6,718 nucleotides of DNA from an uncultured Anaerosacchariphilus sp. GTDB lineage: Bacteria; Bacillota; Clostridia; Lachnospirales; Lachnospiraceae. The translations under genes and the position numbers were made by a program. The stretch lies in the NCBI GenBank assembly GCA_934402125.1, contig CAKRTY010000089.1, forward strand, positions 1-6,718, in the 5' to 3' direction. Of the stretch, positions 5,698 through 6,718 are shown piece by piece (within the stretch, counting starts at the first letter, position 1; every line of letters begins with the position of its first letter). Below the pieces are notes generated by a model that worked only from the letters and a program-made list of their open reading frames with translations, ran no database searches and was not told where the DNA came from.

Positions 5698-6718
5698 GTG
5701 AGTAATACGCGTATGAGTCAGAAACCCCGCAGTCTTACCATAGACGCACTGAAGGGCGCGGCCATCCTGCTTGTAATGCTGGGCCACGTCCTGGTGTGGA
5801 ACCATATGGAGGACGGAATCCTCTACGATGTGATAAAAGTCATTCAAATGCCGCTGTTCATTCTGGTCAGCGGCTATTTGTGCGGAATGGGGCAGCCTGT
5901 CGCGAGACTGTCTGCCTATGGAACAAAGCTAAAAAAGAGGGCGCTGGCTTACCTGACGCCCTTTTTCTTCTGGATTGTGCTGCAGCACCCGCTCCACCCG
6001 TTTTCCAATATAGGGGAGACTCTGTTCGGCCTGGATCGGGGGCTCTGGTTCCTGATGACCCTGTTTCTCTTAACCTGGATGATCTATACGGCGGAGCTTG
6101 CGGGCTCCCTGGCAGGGAAAAAACTGGGCAGCAGGGGAGAAATAGGGTGCTTCTGGCTGGTATATCTGGGCCTGGCGGCCTTCGTGGTGCTGGAGACGCT
6201 TTGGGGAATCGAATTTCTGAGTCCCGGACTGACCCGGCTGTACCTGCCCTTTTATCTGACCGGCTATCTGGCCGGAAAATACAGGGAAAAACTGGAAGAG
6301 AGCCCGGAAATCCTGAAAAATGCCGGAGGTCTTCTGGCGCTTGGAGGGCTTCTTGCCATGGCGGTGTTCCTGGATCTGCAGGATGTGAGCAGCCTTCCGC
6401 TGCTGGGGCGGCAGATTGTCGCTTCCTTTCTGGGCTGCATCGCAGTCTGCTGGCTGCTGGTGAAAGGTAAGCCCAACCAGTTCAAAAAGTTTCTGGCCTG
6501 GCTGGGAGGCTATACGCTGGAGATCTACGTGGTACATTTCCATTTTGCCACGGTGCTGAACCGGGGGCAGGTTTACGCGCAGTATTCTGCAGGCTGGTTT
6601 TTATTTGTGATAGCGTCATTTATTGCCATGAGCGCCATCACGGCGGCAGTGATTGCGGTGACGAAACGGATTCGTCTGCTTGATTTCCTGCTTTATGGAA
6701 AATGGCCGGAGAATGGCC
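5698..6718 (+). CDS. Membrane acyltransferase, family 3 (partial, runs off the window)
   Basis: The frame is open from GTG 5698 (or ATG 5713) to the last base without a stop, giving at least 335 residues from the ATG. It resembles acyltransferase family 3, membrane enzymes that move acyl groups, often acetyl or succinyl, onto surface or extracellular sugars and other acceptors. Seen, numbered from ATG 5713: the N-terminal signature SLTIDALKGAAILLVMLGH (7-25), with H25 the likely catalytic histidine; MPLFILVSGYL (46-56); LWFLMTLFLL (111-120); and GGYTLEIYVVHFH (265-277). About ten hydrophobic segments are spread along the chain, as in the family. No SGNH esterase domain is seen in the visible part. 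The gene starts 6 nt after prfA, in the same reading frame, and is probably the tail of that operon, although a biochemical link to translation is not evident. The acceptor cannot be deduced. The C-terminus lies outside the window. Confidence 0.88.
   Translation, partial: MSNTRMSQKPRSLTIDALKGAAILLVMLGHVLVWNHMEDGILYDVIKVIQMPLFILVSGYLCGMGQPVARLSAYGTKLKKRALAYLTPFFFWIVLQHPLHPFSNIGETLFGLDRGLWFLMTLFLLTWMIYTAELAGSLAGKKLGSRGEIGCFWLVYLGLAAFVVLETLWGIEFLSPGLTRLYLPFYLTGYLAGKYREKLEESPEILKNAGGLLALGGLLAMAVFLDLQDVSSLPLLGRQIVASFLGCIAVCWLLVKGKPNQFKKFLAWLGGYTLEIYVVHFHFATVLNRGQVYAQYSAGWFLFVIASFIAMSAITAAVIAVTKRIRLLDFLLYGKWPENG

Noticed and set aside
5796..6470. 224-codon open frame on the + strand
   Set aside because: It is out of frame with, and inside, the acyltransferase gene, which has clear family motifs and runs from 5698 to the window end. 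Its own translation is rich in Gly, Pro, Arg and Cys with no motifs.
1..6718. CRISPR arrays, insertion sequences, tRNA or rRNA genes, prophage or defence genes
   Set aside because: No regularly spaced repeats, terminal inverted repeats, transposase or integrase motifs, or tRNA-like folds were seen; apart from the cstA leader the content is housekeeping.

Overview
The window looks like chromosomal DNA of a Gram-positive, low-to-moderate G+C anaerobe, most likely a member of the Clostridia and probably Lachnospiraceae. The basis is consensus sigma-A promoters, strong GGAGG ribosome binding sites, a T-box leader, an RF1 with a P-E-T tripeptide, and the gene order rpmE - DUF1385 gene - prmC - prfA. 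The lineage is inferred from style and synteny, not from a database match. All genes lie on the + strand.

Layout. (1) 2-70: the last 22 codons of an unrecognised gene. (2) 115-548: a consensus promoter, then a T-box riboswitch leader of about 340 nt with its own intrinsic terminator. (3) 549-2249: a CstA-family membrane transporter, apparently controlled by that T-box. (4) 2266-2435: an extended -10 promoter and a structured leader of about 135 nt. (5) 2436-2639: rpmE (ribosomal protein L31, zinc-ribbon form), closed by a hairpin terminator at 2655-2686. (6) 2730-5691: a tight operon of a DUF1385 membrane protein, prmC (release-factor glutamine methyltransferase; ATGA overlap with the gene before) and prfA (RF1). 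(7) 5698 to the window end: a membrane acyltransferase of family 3, truncated by the window edge and following prfA after only 6 nt.

How the genes work together. L31, PrmC and RF1 all act at the ribosome: PrmC methylates the GGQ glutamine of RF1, and both are needed for efficient termination. DUF1385 is a membrane protein of unknown role embedded in this translation cluster. CstA is an independent unit. Its T-box leader implies that transporter expression rises when one particular tRNA is uncharged. The specifier codon is best read as UUC (Phe), but the specifier loop is not canonical.

The observations most worth checking are the T-box on a cstA gene and the prmC-prfA junction. There prmC ends in UAG, a codon read only by RF1, and read-through would terminate six codons later at a UGA lying on the prfA start site. 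No mobile element, CRISPR array, tRNA or rRNA was seen.
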